Assembly: GCF_940670765.1 (NCBI RefSeq)
Contig: NZ_CALNVW010000023.1
Span: 94,824 to 158,823 of the forward strand
Direction of reading: 5' to 3'
Length of the DNA: 64,000 bases
Source of the DNA: Streptomyces sp. A 4/2
GTDB lineage: Bacteria; Actinomycetota; Actinomycetes; Streptomycetales; Streptomycetaceae
Translations under genes and position numbers: made by a program
The notes under the pieces: model-generated
What the model saw: the letters and a program-made list of their open reading frames with translations, nothing else
Database searches by the model: none
Told to the model about the DNA's origin: nothing
In this document: in pieces, positions 32,675-40,458 of the stretch
Layout: each line of letters begins with the position of its first letter
Position numbering within the stretch: position 1 is the first letter of the stretch

Positions 32675-33643
32675 ATGGCGAACTGCTGCCGAACCCCCCG
32701 CTGCTCCTGCGTCTTCGTGGCAGGCGCGACCGACACGGTGACGACGACCGTCACGGGCGTCGGCACGACGGGGGCGCCCATCGTGATCACCAGCGACGTG
32801 CGGATCGATCCGGCACCGGACGGTGGCAGCGAGCTGCTGCAGAGCGGCCCGAACGGCATCTCGCTCGCCTGCTCTGACGTGCGCGGCTGTATCTCCGCCG
32901 GGGACGGTGCCGGGTACGACCCGACAACCGGGGCCATCACGGCCCGGTTGTCCACGGATACGGACAACACGATCAACTTCGGCGCCGACGGCGGCCTGTT
33001 CGCCTCTGCGGGAGCCGCTGCTGAGCCGCTGGAGATCGGCTGTGGGCTCCAGGGCGAGGGCACCACGGACTCCCCGCTCGCTGCCTTCCCGATCGCGGCA
33101 GAGCAGCCCTGGGCGGATGACTGGGACTGTGACCCCGCAGCGAACTCGACGTTGAAGTGCGATCCGGGCAGCGGGGCCCTGTGGACGCCGCCCGAGCACA
33201 CCTCGGCGGCGGTCACACTCCAGCAGAGCCACCCGCTCGGCACTCCGACGTTTGGCCCCACCAGCGGGTTCCTCATCGCCGACACGACCGCCTGGGCCGA
33301 GGGCACCTACACCGCCGACTCGCTGACCACCTGCCGAGCTATCACCTTCAGCAGCGAGTTCACCGGGCACGTCGAGGCGAGGTGGACGGCTGGCAGCGTC
33401 TTCGATCTCGGATACGGGGTGTCGATCAACGGCGGGCCCCCGAGCGTGCGCGTCATGTGCAGCAGGCTCCAGGCCGGGGGTGTGGGTCACGAGCGGTGGA
33501 CCTTCGCGACGGCGCAGGCGGCCGTGCTTGCCGCGCACACCGGCTACTCGGTCCGTGTCTACCCGGCGATCAGCGTGACGGCAGGCTCCGTGACGCTGAA
33601 CCAGTGGATCACCGACACCCACCTGATCGTCATCACTCGCTGA
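32675..33643 (+). CDS. Fibre-like virion protein
   Basis: A 322-residue protein. The N-terminus is Cys-rich (CCRTPRCSC) and followed by Thr-rich strands. The middle resembles a repeat-rich stalk (SGPNGISLACSDVRGCIS, TDTDNTINFGADGGLF). The C-terminal ~130 residues form a beta-sandwich-like tip with FTGHVEARW. An appendage or decoration protein; the exact location is unknown. Confidence 0.5.
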   Translation: MANCCRTPRCSCVFVAGATDTVTTTVTGVGTTGAPIVITSDVRIDPAPDGGSELLQSGPNGISLACSDVRGCISAGDGAGYDPTTGAITARLSTDTDNTINFGADGGLFASAGAAAEPLEIGCGLQGEGTTDSPLAAFPIAAEQPWADDWDCDPAANSTLKCDPGSGALWTPPEHTSAAVTLQQSHPLGTPTFGPTSGFLIADTTAWAEGTYTADSLTTCRAITFSSEFTGHVEARWTAGSVFDLGYGVSINGGPPSVRVMCSRLQAGGVGHERWTFATAQAAVLAAHTGYSVRVYPAISVTAGSVTLNQWITDTHLIVITR

Positions 33644-33654
33644 GGAGTTTGACC

Positions 33655-33870
33655 ATGCGCTACTTCCTGAATGACAAAGGCGGTTGGCTGACCGCCAGCG
33701 GCGACACAGGCGTGCTCGCGTTGGTACCCGACGGATACCGCGAGGTCAACGAACAGGAGTACAACGAGGCCACCGGGACGATCACCCTGGCGCTGCCCCC
33801 GGAGCCGCCCGTCGAGGAGGACCCCGCCCAGGTTGTGCCCGCCAAGACCGGGCGCGCGAAGGCCAGATAG
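33655..33870 (+). CDS. Small acidic structural protein
   Basis: A 71-residue protein, GAGGAG site 6-7 nt upstream. An N-terminal strand region (MRYFLNDKGGWLTA) is followed by a Pro/Glu-rich tail and a basic end. Similar short proteins occur before tail-tube genes; function unknown. Confidence 0.55.
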   Translation: MRYFLNDKGGWLTASGDTGVLALVPDGYREVNEQEYNEATGTITLALPPEPPVEEDPAQVVPAKTGRAKAR

Positions 33871-33910
33871 AGCCGTACGCCTCAGCCGGGTTTCACTGCC
33901 CGGTCAGGGC

Positions 33911-33971
33911 TAGACTCATTTCGACGCCGCTGGTTTTGGGCCGGGCCTCCGAGTGCGATGGAGGTTCTGGC
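33911..33971 (+). promoter_or_regulatory. Late leader element 2 (major tail protein)
   Basis: TAGACT (33911-33916), GCTGGTTTTGGGCCGGG (33929-33945), then a hairpin GGGCCTCC / GGAGGTTC (33943-33950 with 33960-33967, two G-U pairs) with loop GAGTGCGAT. The GGAGG ribosome site for ATG 33972 is in the 3' arm. Confidence 0.65.
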
Positions 33972-34676
33972 ATGTCTTGCCCGCTGATTGCGAACGCTGA
34001 CACCCTCCGGGTGACCCGGGTCGACGGCTGTGGCCGCCCGATCTGTGGCGATGACAACGGATTCACCTTCGACTGCTTCGCCACGCTCGGGATGAAGGCG
34101 AACGTCGACGATGGTGACGATGTGCAATACAAGGCCGCGAACGGCAGGATCTGCGGTTTCAAGCGGGGCTGCCCCAGCTTGAAGGGCTACGACGTCGAGC
34201 TGAACTTCTTCTCCGTGAGCCCGGAGCTGATCGAGATCGCGACGGGCAACCCGGTCGTCTACGGCTACGACGGCAAGCCGATCGGCTACGACGACTGCTC
34301 GATCCAGTGCAACAGCGGTTTCGCGATCGAGCTGTGGGCCGAGGTGCTGGGCGACGACGTCTGTGCGGCCGAGGGCACCGGGACGGGCGCGTGGATCTAC
34401 TTCCTCATGCCGTGGGTCACCAACGGGCAGCTCGGGGACCTGGAAGTCGGCAGTGAGGCCGCTTCGCTGACCCTCACCGGCGCGACCCGCGCGGGCGGCG
34501 CCTGGGGCGCGGGCCCGTACGACGTCATGCCGATCGACAAGGCCGGGACAGCTGGTCCGCTCCTCACTCCGCTCGGCTCGACCTGTCATCGCAGGACCTT
34601 CATCACGACGATCGCACCGCCCGAGCCGGTCTGTGAGTACACCCCGGTCACCGGCGGCCTGTGCCTGGCGTCGTGA
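33972..34676 (+). CDS. Major tail protein
   Basis: A 234-residue protein. The beta-rich pattern, with a central segment ending SLTLTGATRAGGAWGAGPYDV, is typical of actinophage major tail (tube) proteins, where a WGxGPYDV motif recurs. Cys residues are numerous. It has its own late leader, which fits a protein needed in hundreds of copies. Its position upstream of the connector genes is unusual, since tube genes normally follow them. Confidence 0.72.
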   Translation: MSCPLIANADTLRVTRVDGCGRPICGDDNGFTFDCFATLGMKANVDDGDDVQYKAANGRICGFKRGCPSLKGYDVELNFFSVSPELIEIATGNPVVYGYDGKPIGYDDCSIQCNSGFAIELWAEVLGDDVCAAEGTGTGAWIYFLMPWVTNGQLGDLEVGSEAASLTLTGATRAGGAWGAGPYDVMPIDKAGTAGPLLTPLGSTCHRRTFITTIAPPEPVCEYTPVTGGLCLAS

Positions 34677-35383
34677 CAGTGGGGGCACCCGACCTGGTGG
34701 TTCCGGTGCGGGAGGGCCCCGTCAACGAGCAGCTGCGGTATGCGCTGCGGACGTGGGCGGCGAACCTCCCGCATCGGAAGGTGTGGATCGTCGGCTACCG
34801 GCCGACGTGGTTGCGGGACGTCGAGCACATCCCGACGGTCCAATCGGGGACGAAGTATCAGAACTCGACGATCGCTGTCCGGGCCGCGTGCGAGCACCCC
34901 GACGTGTCGGAGCGGTTCCTGCTGATGAATGACGACTTCTTCGTCACGCAGCGGCAGGCCGACATGCCGGTGCTGCACCGCGGCCCGGTGCGCGACGTCG
35001 AGCGGTACTACGCGGCGCGGGCGTCGGGGAAGTACCTGACCGGTATGCGGGAGACCCGGGATCTCCTCGTCAGGCTGGGGCACGACGACCCGATGTCGTA
35101 CGAGCTCCATGTCCCGCTACCTGTCGAGAAGTCGGGGATGCTGGAGGCGCTGGACATCGGCCGGCACCTGGCCGTCGTCCATAAGCGGACTCTGTACGCG
35201 ACGCTGGCCGGCCTCGGCGGGCAGCGGATCGAGGACGTGAAGGTGCTGCACCGCAGCCCGCGGTTCGCGTCCGGCCCATTCCTGTCGACGATGCCCGACA
35301 GCTTCGCGAACGGCATGGTCGGCCGGTACCTGCGGCAGGCGTACTTCCAGCCTTCGCAATACGAGACGACGGCGAGGCGCTGA
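34673..35383 (+). CDS. Stealth-like sugar-phosphate transferase
   Basis: A 236-residue protein, GTG overlapping the tail-protein stop. It resembles the core of Stealth proteins (hexose-1-phosphate transferases): LRYALRTWAANLPHRKVWIVG near the start and ERFLLMNDDFFV (~80-92), whose NDD is a conserved acidic motif, then KSGMLEALD and HRSPRFASGPF. It may attach a sugar phosphate to a virion or cell-surface glycan. It sits between tail tube and connector genes, the second glycan enzyme in the structural operon. Confidence 0.6.
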   Translation: MTVGAPDLVVPVREGPVNEQLRYALRTWAANLPHRKVWIVGYRPTWLRDVEHIPTVQSGTKYQNSTIAVRAACEHPDVSERFLLMNDDFFVTQRQADMPVLHRGPVRDVERYYAARASGKYLTGMRETRDLLVRLGHDDPMSYELHVPLPVEKSGMLEALDIGRHLAVVHKRTLYATLAGLGGQRIEDVKVLHRSPRFASGPFLSTMPDSFANGMVGRYLRQAYFQPSQYETTARR

Positions 35384-36186
35384 TGCCGCTCCAGATCGGC
35401 CCGTGCTCGGCGTGGCCCACGAAGCTGTGCTGCGAAGTCCCGGAGGGCATGGAGCAGGAGGAAGTGGACCGGTGGACGAGAGTTGCGTCGCAAGTCCTCT
35501 GGGCTCTGTCCGGACGGCGTCTCGGACCGTGCCCGATCAAGGTCCGGCCGTGCCGTCGGGCGTGCGCCGACGACGCACCGATCAGTTTCCAGTCCGGTGT
35601 CAGCACTGGGCCGTGGGTGCCGTACATCGGGACCGACGGCGCGTGGAGGAATGCCAGCGGGTGCGGGTGCGCGTCGGACTGCTCATGCGGTGAGCTGTGC
35701 GAAGTGCGCCTCGAAGGGCCGGTGTACGACATCGTCAGCGTCGACGTCGACGGCGAGGTCCTGGTCCCGGAGGCGTACCGTATCGACGCTCCCGGGATGC
35801 TGGTGCGAACCGACGGCGAGTGCTGGCCGGACTGCCAGGACATGGCTGCGCCGTCTGGCACCGAGGGCACGTTCACGGTCGAGTACCGGATCGGGCTGCC
35901 GCTCGACGACGCTGCGGTGGCGGCCGTGTCCGAGCTGACGTGCCACTTCCTCAAGGGCTGCTCCCCTGGGGCGTGCGGCTGCAAGACGAACCGGAACGTG
36001 ACCCGGATGGTCCGGCAGGGCGTGGAGATGGAGATGCCCGACCCGACGCTGATCTTCGCCGAGGGCCGCACAGGCTTGCCCATCGTCGACCTGTGGCTTG
36101 CCGTCGTGAACCCGTACCGGATGACGAGCCCGAGCCGGGCCTACAGCCCAGACTTCAAACGAGCAAGGACGACGACGTGGCCTTGA
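35383..36186 (+). CDS. Head-to-tail connector protein
   Basis: A 267-residue protein with ~17 Cys. The layout (N-terminal helix PEGMEQEEVDRWTRVASQVLWALSG, a Cys-rich middle, strands, then AVSELTCHFLKGC and RMVRQGVEMEMPD near the end) fits actinophage head-tail adaptors that bind the portal. Overlaps its neighbours. No catalytic motif. Confidence 0.62.
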   Translation: MPLQIGPCSAWPTKLCCEVPEGMEQEEVDRWTRVASQVLWALSGRRLGPCPIKVRPCRRACADDAPISFQSGVSTGPWVPYIGTDGAWRNASGCGCASDCSCGELCEVRLEGPVYDIVSVDVDGEVLVPEAYRIDAPGMLVRTDGECWPDCQDMAAPSGTEGTFTVEYRIGLPLDDAAVAAVSELTCHFLKGCSPGACGCKTNRNVTRMVRQGVEMEMPDPTLIFAEGRTGLPIVDLWLAVVNPYRMTSPSRAYSPDFKRARTTTWP

Positions 36187-36776
36187 ACTCGCTGGCGATT
36201 CGCGACCTGACTGAAGCGGTCGTCGGTTGCGTATGCGCTGCTCTGGCCCGCACTGCGCAGGAGGTCGAGGGACAGCCCGGGTGCCCGTGCCGGGCCTGCG
36301 TGGTGCCCGGACAGCCGGCGTGGGACTCCTGTGACGACCCGTGCGGCCAGGACGGCGAGGGTGGGCAGCTCACGGTGTCCGTGGCCCGGATCTACGGGAG
36401 TAGTGACGCCGAGTTCCCCTCGGAGTCCCGGGTCGTGCAAGGCGTGCGCGGCTGCACGCCTCCACCGATCACTGCGCTGGAGCTCGTTGTCACGCTCCTG
36501 CGCTGCGCCCCGACGTTCTCCGAGGACGGGTGCCCGCCGAGCTGCGAGGAGCTGAACGCCTCGGCGCAGATCCTCCATGTCGACATGGTGGCGGTCTTCA
36601 ACGCCTTGCTGTGCTGCCTCCCCGGGACTCAGCAAGCCCGACGCGGCCGGCGGTTCGTGATGGGACAGCAGAAGGTCCTCGGCCCGGAAGGCGGTTGTGT
36701 GGGCCTTGAGCAGCGGGTGATTGTTGCGCTACCCGGCTGTGGGAAGTGCCCTGACGACGAGGAGGTGTCGCCGTGA
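36177..36776 (+). CDS. Head-tail connector / tail completion protein
   Basis: A 199-residue protein, GTG start within the previous gene's end. About 16 Cys in 199 residues (GCVC, GCPCRAC, LLCC, GCGKC). The order after the adaptor and before the neck protein, and the pattern of an N-terminal helix followed by a sheet (VVTLLRC, ILHVDMVAVF), suit a head-tail joining protein. Confidence 0.55.
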   Translation: MALNSLAIRDLTEAVVGCVCAALARTAQEVEGQPGCPCRACVVPGQPAWDSCDDPCGQDGEGGQLTVSVARIYGSSDAEFPSESRVVQGVRGCTPPPITALELVVTLLRCAPTFSEDGCPPSCEELNASAQILHVDMVAVFNALLCCLPGTQQARRGRRFVMGQQKVLGPEGGCVGLEQRVIVALPGCGKCPDDEEVSP

Positions 36777-37153
36777 GCGTCGAAGTGCGCATCGATCCCG
36801 GCCGTATCGCGCGGACACTGCGGCTGCGCAACGGCGTCGTCGCGCGGCGCCTGGCCGAACGCACCGCCCGGACCGCCCGGATCGCCGAGCGCGAAGCACC
36901 CGGGTCCATGGGCCGCTACATCTCGTGGAAGGTGCAGCCTGGCCCCCGCGGGCTCCAGGGCGTCATCGTCTGTGACCACCCGGCCGTGCGGTACGTCCTC
37001 GACGGCACCCGGCCGCACATCATCCGCCCGCGTAAGAAGGGCGGTGTGCTCCGGTTCGAGGCCCGCGGCCGGGTGGTGTACTCCGCATACGTCAGGCATC
37101 CCGGCACGCGGGCAAATGACTTCCTGGGTCGGGCCCTACGGGCGGGGCGCTGA
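36773..37153 (+). CDS. Neck / head-closure-type protein (HK97 gp10-like)
   Basis: A 126-residue basic protein, GTG start overlapping the previous stop. An N-terminal helix (RIARTLRLRNGVVARRLAER) is followed by strands with GRYISWKV and HPAVRYVLDGTRPHIIRPRKKGG, resembling HK97-gp10-like or neck proteins. The last gene before the reverse-strand island; its stop is 2 nt from the opposing stop. Confidence 0.6.
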   Translation: MSVEVRIDPGRIARTLRLRNGVVARRLAERTARTARIAEREAPGSMGRYISWKVQPGPRGLQGVIVCDHPAVRYVLDGTRPHIIRPRKKGGVLRFEARGRVVYSAYVRHPGTRANDFLGRALRAGR

Positions 37154-37155
37154 CC

Positions 37156-38031
37156 TCAGGTGTTGGGGGTGCTGCCGAGCTCGGCCCGGGCGGCGCGCAC
37201 GAACTCCGTTCGTGCCTGCTCCAGTTCAGCGGTCCACAGCCGGTAGTCGCTTTGGAGACGGGGACGCCCGCGATAGTGCATGTCGAGCAGGCGGGCTCGA
37301 TCCCTCATGCTGAGCGCGTCATCTACGTGGCTCAGTGCGGCATAGACCTGGCTCGTGAGTTCCGTCATTTCGTCGTCCATGGCTTCGGGGTCATGTCTGG
37401 GGTCACCTGTGTAGGGGCTGTTGGCGATGGCCACCTGCACGCGCACCAGACATTCCATGAACGTGCGGGCCCGGTCACGGCGGACGGCATCGATCCCGCC
37501 CGTCATCCAGCTGCCCTCGGTCATCTGGACCAGCTGGTGCCAGGCCCGCTCCATCGTCGCTTCGCGCTGGTCGAAGTCTGCTACCTGGAAGGCGTAGGTG
37601 AGGATGGCGTCTGCGGTGAAGGCGAGATCTCCGGGGCCTTCGAGGTCCACAGCGACGTAGGCGGTGCGCAGTGCTGCCTTGGCACTGTCGACTTCCCCCA
37701 TATGCGTAGCCAGTGCCACGGGGTCCGCATCAACTTCCCTTATGAGCCGCTCTGTGGCCTCGCGTACCTGATGGTCAGCCAGCAGGAAGGCGGCGTAGGC
37801 GCCCCTCTGGACGCCGCGTCGCCACTGGGTGTGGGCGGCCGACGCCTGTGCGTTAACAGCGTCCAGAGCGGAGCTGTACGTCGCCTGTGCCTGCGCGAAG
37901 CCAGCGCGACCCGCTTCCTGAGCAGCTTGCAGGGTGGTACGCGCCTGCCAGCGGCCGATGACGAGGAGCACGGGGATGCTAATCAGTGTGACGCCCGCAG
38001 CTGAGACCGCGCCGATGCCTTGAAGATCCAT
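37156..38031 (-). CDS. Membrane-anchored protein of unknown function (cargo)
   Basis: A 291-residue reverse-strand protein. One N-terminal TM helix (VSAAGVTLISIPVLLVIG, ~9-26) is followed by a long Ala/Gln-rich coiled-coil (RTTLQAAQEAGRAGFAQA) and a helical cytoplasmic part. The start at 38031 has AGGGGA upstream on the reverse strand. It converges on the neck gene with a 2-nt gap. Similar anchored coiled-coil proteins are frequent in Streptomyces and uncharacterised. As an opposite-strand gene in a phage late operon it is probably expressed in the lysogen. Confidence 0.6.
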   Translation of the reverse strand: MDLQGIGAVSAAGVTLISIPVLLVIGRWQARTTLQAAQEAGRAGFAQAQATYSSALDAVNAQASAAHTQWRRGVQRGAYAAFLLADHQVREATERLIREVDADPVALATHMGEVDSAKAALRTAYVAVDLEGPGDLAFTADAILTYAFQVADFDQREATMERAWHQLVQMTEGSWMTGGIDAVRRDRARTFMECLVRVQVAIANSPYTGDPRHDPEAMDDEMTELTSQVYAALSHVDDALSMRDRARLLDMHYRGRPRLQSDYRLWTAELEQARTEFVRAARAELGSTPNT

Positions 38032-38176
38032 GGCCTGATGGTCCCCTATAGGGTCGGCGTTGGTCAGGGGGTACCCCCGGCTGATCCCCGTTTCCGGGTA
38101 CACGGCAGAACAACTTACTGGCCCGCGCGCTGCGCGAGGGCCGCTGACCTTTGACATTGCGTTAGCCGTTGTTGGC

Positions 38177-38208
38177 CCGTTACCGCGCAATGCTTTTCGC
38201 GGTAACGG
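38177..38208 (-). terminator. Hairpin between the two reverse-strand genes
   Basis: Perfect 11-bp arms CCGTTACCGCG (38177-38187) and CGCGGTAACGG (38198-38208) with an A/T-containing 10-nt loop. It lies 32-63 nt beyond the end of the 39349-38240 gene and probably terminates it. Confidence 0.55.
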
Positions 38209-38239
38209 AAAGTGGTGATCGATTTCCCGTGTTGAACTC

Positions 38240-39349
38240 CTACAATGAACCGCTCTTTTGGGAAAGTACCCAAACGTAGTACCATTTTCCATTTTCTATC
38301 GCGCGAGGGCCGTTCTCGGCCCTATCCTTGATTGCGCCCCAAAAGGTCCCGGCCGTGGTCAAGCCGAAAGTTGTGAGCACTCGCTCCATTACGGACCCCT
38401 CTACAGCGATTAGCAGTGCAGCAGTTGAAGCGACCGCAGCACCAATCGCGGCCATGGACCTCCTTCTTCTGGCAGCGAAGAGTTCGGCCTGCATGGCGCT
38501 GACCTGGTCTTCTATTTCCAAGCTTAGCTTCGCCAACTCCACCTGGGATTGCACTGCGTTGAGTGCTTCATCCATAGATAGGAAGGTTGTTCTCAGGAAC
38601 CTGCGAAATCCCTTGTAGGAATCGAATTCACCGACTGTAATTCTGCTGAACTCTGCCAGGGTGACGCCGTCGATGAAGGGCAGGTCAATCTCAAGTACGG
38701 GGCGAATCAGGCGGCCCTTTACGGGATTGGATCCAGATGAGTCAATTACTCTGCCGCCCCTGATTATGTAATCGACTGCCCCCACTCGGCGCGCCCGGTC
38801 AGACGATTGGCGGCGTTCGAATCCGTATTGCACTTCCCTGCGCGTGGTGTAGCTCGGAAGGTACCAAGTGAGACCTGCCTTGAGTAGTGGTTCGGCTCCA
38901 ATTAGCCAGTTCCCCAGGGCGGCCAAATCTGGACAGTGAATCCCGTAGTGGATGGTTGTAGTGGTGGTGTCTCCTGGCGAGGGCTGCAAGGTGTCAAAGT
39001 TGGTATCGCCGCGAGTGAACGTCTTTTCTCCGATATGATTAAATGGGGCTTGTGGTCCGTGAGACATTAATAGGCTATCGGATACCAGTATGGCGCGTTT
39101 TGTGAGCTCTTCGAATCCGCGATCCTCTGTCCTTAGCCCCACAGTGAAGGCTTTTCGGGAGAGTCGCCTTTCGCCCGCGAGCATGGTACCCCTGGAGCTG
39201 TTGATCCCCTCTGGAGAGAGCATAAACTCCCCGTACGCCTTGGCGATCCCGGCAGGATCGCGGAGGCTGCCCCCCGGGGTATGGTCAAAAAACCTTCGCA
39301 TTCGACGTGCAATGTACTTATCCCCGGCGAGTTGCTCGCGTCTCCACAT
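38240..39349 (-). CDS. Unknown protein with C-terminal membrane segments (cargo)
   Basis: A 369-residue reverse-strand protein of lower GC content than its surroundings. The N-terminal ~200 residues are soluble; then LPFIDGVTLAEFSRITV, a helix (MDEALNAVQSQVELAKLSLEIEDQV), and two hydrophobic segments (~300-318 and ~325-340), ending in KWYYVWVLSQKS. I know related uncharacterised Streptomyces proteins but no function. The start is uncertain (no clear ribosome site at 39349). AT-rich codons suggest recent acquisition. Candidate phage-encoded defence or exclusion gene. Confidence 0.55.
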   Translation of the reverse strand: MWRREQLAGDKYIARRMRRFFDHTPGGSLRDPAGIAKAYGEFMLSPEGINSSRGTMLAGERRLSRKAFTVGLRTEDRGFEELTKRAILVSDSLLMSHGPQAPFNHIGEKTFTRGDTNFDTLQPSPGDTTTTTIHYGIHCPDLAALGNWLIGAEPLLKAGLTWYLPSYTTRREVQYGFERRQSSDRARRVGAVDYIIRGGRVIDSSGSNPVKGRLIRPVLEIDLPFIDGVTLAEFSRITVGEFDSYKGFRRFLRTTFLSMDEALNAVQSQVELAKLSLEIEDQVSAMQAELFAARRRRSMAAIGAAVASTAALLIAVEGSVMERVLTTFGLTTAGTFWGAIKDRAENGPRAIENGKWYYVWVLSQKSGSL

Positions 39350-39509
39350 GGTTCCAGTGTGGTTTGTGCTTCATGATCATTCAAGCCCCAGGCGGTGAGT
39401 CTTTGCACCCTCGGGGGATTGCGACCCGTCGCGAGTCTGGCCCGGCGCTGAGTCGGTGGCGGGAAGCCCGGGGCGCTGCCGTTCGGGTGCACCCGCCCTG
39501 TTGGACGGA

Positions 39510-39574
39510 TACCCTCTCCGTCCACGTCGCTGGTTTTGGGCCGGGCGTTCCGTGCGGGAAGAGAAGGGCCATCC
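39510..39574 (+). promoter_or_regulatory. Late leader element 3 (tail chaperone)
   Basis: TACCCT (39510-39515) preceded by TTGGACGGA, then GCTGGTTTTGGGCCGGG (39529-39545). Only a weak TTCC/GGAA stem follows (39548-39560). Ribosome site within GAAGAGAAGGG before GTG 39575. It restarts transcription immediately after the reverse-strand island. Confidence 0.6.
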
Positions 39575-40087
39575 GTGGCTAAGAAGCAGTTCGCGCTCAA
39601 CACCCAGCCGCATGAAGCGGAGATCGGCGACGCCGTCTACCTGTTCGAGCCCGAGGTCTTGGGTGATGAGTTCCTGGACCGGTACGAGCGGCTTCAGGAA
39701 GTCAACCGCCGTCTGAACTTCGACCCGGCGAACATGGGGGACGCCCACCTGTCGCAGGTCCGGGAGGCCACCACCGCCATGCGGGTCTTCCTCGCGAGTC
39801 TGATGCTCCCCGCTTCGGCGCACGAGTTCGCCCGCTGGGACGTCTTGGCCGACGGGTCGGTGACCGGCTCGTATGCGACTCCGGCCGACGCCGGCGCCGC
39901 CGCTGCGGACCTGGAAGGGGCAGAGGCCGTGGACGGCGGTACCCGGTACCCGGACCGCGTCCTGGTCGAGCTGATGGAGTGGGTTGTCGAGCTGTACGGG
40001 GGCGGCCAGCGCCCTCCTACGTCATCCACCGGCTCTGCGCCAGCATCGCCGCCTCCTGGGAGGCGTGGGAGGGCGGTCTCGCGCTGA
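39575..40087 (+). CDS. Tail assembly chaperone (gpG-like)
   Basis: A 170-residue protein, GTG start. The position before the tape measure, helical content and length fit the first tail assembly chaperone. Near the end the frame has CGGGGGC (39997-40003) with codons GGG GGC, after which the -1 frame stays open to 40329 and encodes a domain typical of the second chaperone. The zero-frame C-terminus (Pro/Ser/Thr-rich, ~28 residues) looks non-conserved, as usual for such frameshift genes. Confidence 0.72.
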   Translation: MAKKQFALNTQPHEAEIGDAVYLFEPEVLGDEFLDRYERLQEVNRRLNFDPANMGDAHLSQVREATTAMRVFLASLMLPASAHEFARWDVLADGSVTGSYATPADAGAAAADLEGAEAVDGGTRYPDRVLVELMEWVVELYGGGQRPPTSSTGSAPASPPPGRRGRAVSR

Positions 40088-40329
40088 CCGGCGTTGATAT
40101 TCACTCCTGGCCGCTGAGGGTCATGTTGAGCGCCGCTGAGGCGTCCATGGAGCAGAGTGCGGAGGACGACGCCGAAAGGCGGCGGATCCGGGCCCAGTTG
40201 TACGCGCCGCCGAAGGGCTCCCAGGCGGGGCGGCGGCGGATGCGACCGCCGGGTATGGCCATGGGGCAGGCGCAGAGCCTGGCGGCGCAGCTCGCGGCGG
40301 AGGACGCACGTCTGACCGGTGGGCACTAA
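39998..40329 (+). CDS. Tail assembly chaperone extension (gpT-like, by -1 frameshift)
   Basis: Made only as a fusion with the upstream chaperone after a -1 slip near 39997-40003. The product continues RPAPSYVIHRL, then ASWEAWEGG, a DIHSWPLRVMLSAA helix and an acidic-basic tail with RAQLYAPP. These features are usual for actinophage gpT parts. It has no ribosome site of its own; a GTG at 39979 is in frame but unsupported. The slip heptamer C-GGG-GGC is imperfect (first P-site base mismatches), so the exact site is tentative. Confidence 0.65.
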
Positions 40330-40398
40330 GTGCTTCTGCGGCGCCCGTCGATCAGCAGCTTGCGGCAGGAGGCGCGGCCCCCAGGCTGCCTGACCGGC

Positions 40399-40458
40399 TA
40401 GTCTGGGGGCGCTGCTGGTTCTGGGCCGGGCAATCCTTCGCACGCGCGAGGTTGCCCA
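40399..40458 (+). promoter_or_regulatory. Late leader element 4 (tape measure)
   Basis: TGACCGGC then TAGTCT (40399-40404), GCTGGTTCTGGGCCGGG (40414-40430), then a hairpin GGGCAA(T)CCT / AGGTTGCCC (40428-40437 with 40449-40457, one bulge). The GAGG ribosome site for GTG 40459 is in the 3' arm. Confidence 0.65.

Noticed and set aside
38032..38292. Longer start (ATG 38292) for the reverse-strand membrane protein
   Set aside because: The extra 87 residues run through the terminator-like hairpin and end of the next gene; ATG 38031 has a ribosome site and starts just before the TM helix.
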